Shown piece after piece: positions 13,266 through 15,596 of a DNA stretch of 15,596 bases. Position 1 is the stretch's first letter. Each line of letters begins with the position of its first letter. The notes under the pieces were generated by a model. The model ran no database searches. It was not told where the DNA came from and was given only the letters and a program-made list of their open reading frames with translations. This DNA comes from Candidatus Poseidoniaceae archaeon. GTDB taxonomy: Archaea > Thermoplasmatota > Poseidoniia > Poseidoniales > Poseidoniaceae. The stretch spans positions 1 to 15,596 of the forward strand of contig DUHJ01000009.1 in NCBI GenBank assembly GCA_013330925.1, written 5' to 3'. Position numbers and translations under genes: made by a program.

Positions 13266-13853
13266 TCATGCCTCCTCGTCGCCGTTGCGCCGAGCAGCAG
13301 CGGACTGCCGCGCAGCTTCGACCGCGCCGTCGGGCAGGAAGGTGAATTCCGGGACCGGTGTGCCGAGGCGCTCGTCAAGTTCGGTCACCATCCGCTCAAA
13401 CACTTCCAGTTCCGGCATGGAGGCCAGCCATCGTTCCATCCACTCGGCTTGGGCCTGAATGCGCTCGTCTTCAGGATGCATGGTCTTCATCAGCGTCGAC
13501 AGTTGCCCAATGATGACGGCATCGCGTGGCGTCAAAAGATAGGTCGCGAAGGGGTTTCGCTCGATGATGACGTTCTGATGTTCCTTCCACAACGAGAGGA
13601 ATTGGTCGTAGATGTAACCGACGAGCAGCACGGTGAGCAACACCATCATGGCGATCGACGCCAAGCCAACGTAGGTGGCAGGGACGCCCGCCCATTGCGT
13701 GTCCGCGTTGAAACGCCAGGACACGTAGGGCCAAATCAACAGGGTCAGCGTGACGCACCAGAACCCCATCGAAATGAGGCTCTGCGATTGCTGCAAGCGC
13801 CAATACTGACGCATGAACCACTTCTTCCCGACCTCTGCAGGACCAGCGCCCAT
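13266..13853 (-). CDS. Two-TM membrane protein of unknown function
   Basis: This 195-residue protein has a basic N-terminus (KKWFMRQYWRLQ), two hydrophobic helices (about 27-46 and 59-82) joined by a short loop, and a soluble helical tail of about 110 residues. The tail includes an acidic, Met-rich stretch and the segment NPFATYLLTPRDAVIIGQL (about 100-118). No known family was recognised. The basic N-terminus predicts both ends in the cytosol. The ATG at 13853 is used because AAGGTG lies directly before it; an in-frame ATG at 13814 would remove 13 residues and keep both helices. The stop is one base before the KdsC-like start, so the two are probably an operon, but no functional link is established. 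Confidence 0.7.
   Translation of the reverse strand: MGAGPAEVGKKWFMRQYWRLQQSQSLISMGFWCVTLTLLIWPYVSWRFNADTQWAGVPATYVGLASIAMMVLLTVLLVGYIYDQFLSLWKEHQNVIIERNPFATYLLTPRDAVIIGQLSTLMKTMHPEDERIQAQAEWMERWLASMPELEVFERMVTELDERLGTPVPEFTFLPDGAVEAARQSAAARRNGDEEA
13271..13277 (-). promoter_or_regulatory. Strong Shine-Dalgarno of the KdsC-like gene
   Basis: On the minus strand GAGGAGG lies six bases before the ATG at 13264, inside the last codons of the upstream membrane-protein gene. It is the best SD match in the window and fixes this start over longer in-frame extensions. Confidence 0.7.
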
Positions 13854-13961
13854 GCACCTTGGTCGAACGGGTCCGGCTTGACGTTTCCCGTCTGACGGGC
13901 GCCCTTGCACGCGTTCAGGCGAGGGCGTCAGCGTGATGAAGGGCAACGTTGAGGCCCCTTC
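13854..13961. promoter_or_regulatory. Divergent intergenic region with a 13-base inverted repeat
   Basis: This 108-base gap separates the minus-strand membrane-protein gene from the plus-strand S15 peptidase. It holds a perfect inverted repeat CCCGTC-T-GACGGG at 13887-13899. No convincing TATA box was found for either gene. GAGG at 13951-13954 lies seven bases before the peptidase ATG and may act as its ribosome binding site. Operator function of the repeat is speculative. Confidence 0.35.
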
Positions 13962-15596
13962 ATGCGAGGGCGTGCCGCGGTGCTGGCGTTGCTCGTCCTC
14001 TGCATGCCGCTCTCGGGGTGTTTGAGCGATGCTCCGTCGGCCGAAGGAGACGGCGACGACGACCGCCTTCGCCTCGAAGACCGCCATCTCGTGGATTGGA
14101 ATTGGACCGGCTCCTACAGCCGGGTGCTCGAAGACGGGCCCTACACGGCCCTGCCCGTTCAAGAGGCGCTTGTCGAGGTTGACACGTCGGACATTTGGGA
14201 AACGGGCCCCGCCACGTCCGAAGTGCACCTGTCCTACTGGTTGCCCTCAAACACCGAAGCAGGCGCACAGGTGCCGGTGATCGCCGTCATTTCCCCCTAC
14301 TATTCCTATGGACCACAAGGCTCCGAATCGTCGCCAACCAACGTCGTCAGCCCCGGGCGTGGTGAGTTCATTTTCGAGAATTACGTCCCCCACGGCTACG
14401 CCCTCGCGCAGGTCGCCGTGTTCGGCACCGAGGAGAGCAGCGGCTGCTTCGATTACCGAGGCGCCGGCGAAGGCCTTGGCATCCATGCGGCGGTGGAGTG
14501 GCTTGGGCAGCAAGAATGGTCCAACGGCCACGTCGGCCTCTACGGGAAATCCTACGAAGGCGCGACGCAATGGGAGGCCGCCGCCATGGGCAGCGAGTAC
14601 CTGAAGACCATCGTGCCCATTTCGGGCACCACGGCCCTGCATCCCCTTCTCTACAAGAACGGGAGCGCAGAGGCCCGTTCTCAGGTCATGCACATGAATT
14701 ACTTCTCCAGCACCGTGGACTACAACGGCGACGACCTCGACAACATCTGCCCCGACATCGTCGAGGGGCTCTTCGCCGGACCCGTGACCTATGTGGCCGG
14801 TGAGATGGACCCCTACATGGAGAACTATTACGACGAGCGAAGCCACATCGACAAGGCCTTCCAAAATTGGAACGGCAGCGTGTATTGGATTCAAGGCATG
14901 CAGGATTGGAACGTCGACCCGCACCAGGTCTTCGGCGGTCCGTCAGGGACGGTGTGGTACCAGGCCTACGTCGATGCAGGCTACGACGTTCGCGGGATGC
15001 TCGGCCAGTGGGAACACAACTACCCCGATCAATGGAGCAAGCACAACGCTCAGGATCCGGGATACGGCGGTGAAGCCATCGCTGAAATGACGCGCTGGGA
15101 TTGGGCCGAGGATCTGTTGGAGTGGTTCGACTACTACCTCAAGGGAGAGGGGCAACAACCGGACCTTCACGCGCAAATTCAGCGCAACGACGGGCAATGG
15201 CGCGTGGAATCAACGTGGCCACCGCTCGATGCTGAAGCCACGCCGATCAACCTCAGCGACTGTTCGGCCGACGGCAGCTGGGTGGGAGGCGCCTCCGTGG
15301 CCGGTGGTGGAATTCAATCCGTGACCGTGGATTGCCCTTCGTTGAGCGAGAACGACCTCCACATCTCCGGACTCCCCACCCTTCACCTCCAAGTCAGCCC
15401 GACCTACGACGGCGGGCAGGTCTTCGTTGAATTGCAGGATGCAGAAACCGGGTTGCGCCTGGGCCATGCCACGATGGACGTCCGGTACCATGCCGGCGGG
15501 TACGACCCTCAAACCGTGGCGCCCGGGAGCGCGGTGACGATGTACATGGAATTCCAAGGCATGGACGTGGTCTTGCCTGCAGGCCACGGCTTGCGG
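13962..15596 (+). CDS. X-Pro dipeptidyl-peptidase (S15/CocE-like) lipoprotein, partial
   Basis: The first 545 residues are visible and the frame is open at the right edge. Residues 1-20 form a lipoprotein signal with lipobox LSGC and Cys20 as the lipid site, so it is probably exported and membrane-anchored. The alpha/beta-hydrolase core has the S15 nucleophile motif GKSYEG (Ser197), an Asp in MQDWNVDP (Asp315) and a His in WEHNYP (His352), the order and spacing of PepX and cocaine-esterase-like enzymes. A beta-rich, jelly-roll-type C-terminal domain begins near residue 425. The family cleaves X-Pro dipeptides from peptides, or esters. Given the surface subtilase in the same window, a role in peptide scavenging fits. 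The ATG at 13962 is the first in frame that gives an intact signal peptide. Confidence 0.9.
   Translation, partial: MRGRAAVLALLVLCMPLSGCLSDAPSAEGDGDDDRLRLEDRHLVDWNWTGSYSRVLEDGPYTALPVQEALVEVDTSDIWETGPATSEVHLSYWLPSNTEAGAQVPVIAVISPYYSYGPQGSESSPTNVVSPGRGEFIFENYVPHGYALAQVAVFGTEESSGCFDYRGAGEGLGIHAAVEWLGQQEWSNGHVGLYGKSYEGATQWEAAAMGSEYLKTIVPISGTTALHPLLYKNGSAEARSQVMHMNYFSSTVDYNGDDLDNICPDIVEGLFAGPVTYVAGEMDPYMENYYDERSHIDKAFQNWNGSVYWIQGMQDWNVDPHQVFGGPSGTVWYQAYVDAGYDVRGMLGQWEHNYPDQWSKHNAQDPGYGGEAIAEMTRWDWAEDLLEWFDYYLKGEGQQPDLHAQIQRNDGQWRVESTWPPLDAEATPINLSDCSADGSWVGGASVAGGGIQSVTVDCPSLSENDLHISGLPTLHLQVSPTYDGGQVFVELQDAETGLRLGHATMDVRYHAGGYDPQTVAPGSAVTMYMEFQGMDVVLPAGHGLR

Noticed and set aside
12849..13895. 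Plus-strand frame of 348 codons opposite the KdsC-like and membrane-protein genes
   Set aside because: The minus-strand frames have HAD motifs, SD and TM helices; this frame is low-complexity Ser/Arg/Pro sequence.

Overview
The window reads as a high-GC archaeal chromosome segment, most likely a marine Thermoplasmatota lineage such as Poseidoniia (Marine Group II). Three archaeal genes sit in a typical archaeal order: ribosomal protein LX (L20e/L18ae), prefoldin alpha and the SRP receptor FtsY. Other archaeal signs are TATA-like boxes about 25 bases before some start codons, GTG starts, and large exported proteases with thrombospondin type 3 repeats. The exact lineage is inferred, because there is no rRNA here. 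Genes are dense, with intergenic gaps of 0 to about 110 bases, and no tRNA, rRNA, mobile element or CRISPR array was seen.

Layout: (1) bases 1-3239, minus strand: the N-terminal part of an MreB/MamK-like actin, then a 973-residue subtilisin-like exported protease with calcium-binding repeats and a C-terminal membrane anchor. (2) bases 3323-6608, plus strand: LX, prefoldin alpha, FtsY, a DUF1844 protein and a tail-anchored degenerate receiver-domain protein, a translation, folding and targeting cluster. (3) bases 6601-9832, minus strand: a PhyH-type dioxygenase, a GT4-like glycosyltransferase, an OMP decarboxylase of eukaryotic type and a tiny membrane protein coupled to it. (4) bases 9913-12715, plus strand: a GT-B-like transferase, a sialic acid synthase (NeuB/NANS type) and a CMP-sialate cytidylyltransferase (NeuA). 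(5) bases 12716-13853, minus strand: a two-TM membrane protein followed by a KdsC-like HAD phosphatase that meets NeuA tail to tail. (6) bases 13962 to the end, plus strand: a lipoprotein X-Pro dipeptidyl-peptidase (S15), cut by the window edge.

The most interesting part is the glycan region, about 7.7-13.3 kb. The synthase resembles human NANS, which uses ManNAc-6-phosphate, but it stops before the usual C-terminal SAF domain. A KdsC-like phosphatase next door could remove the 9-phosphate, NeuA would activate the sugar with CMP, and the GT-B protein carries an HP-type motif seen in bacterial sialyl/KDO transferases. Together they suggest an archaeal nonulosonic acid pathway using phosphorylated intermediates. 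The exported subtilase upstream is strikingly rich in N-glycosylation sequons (13 of its 26 Asn), so surface glycosylation may be a shared theme, although no direct link is shown.
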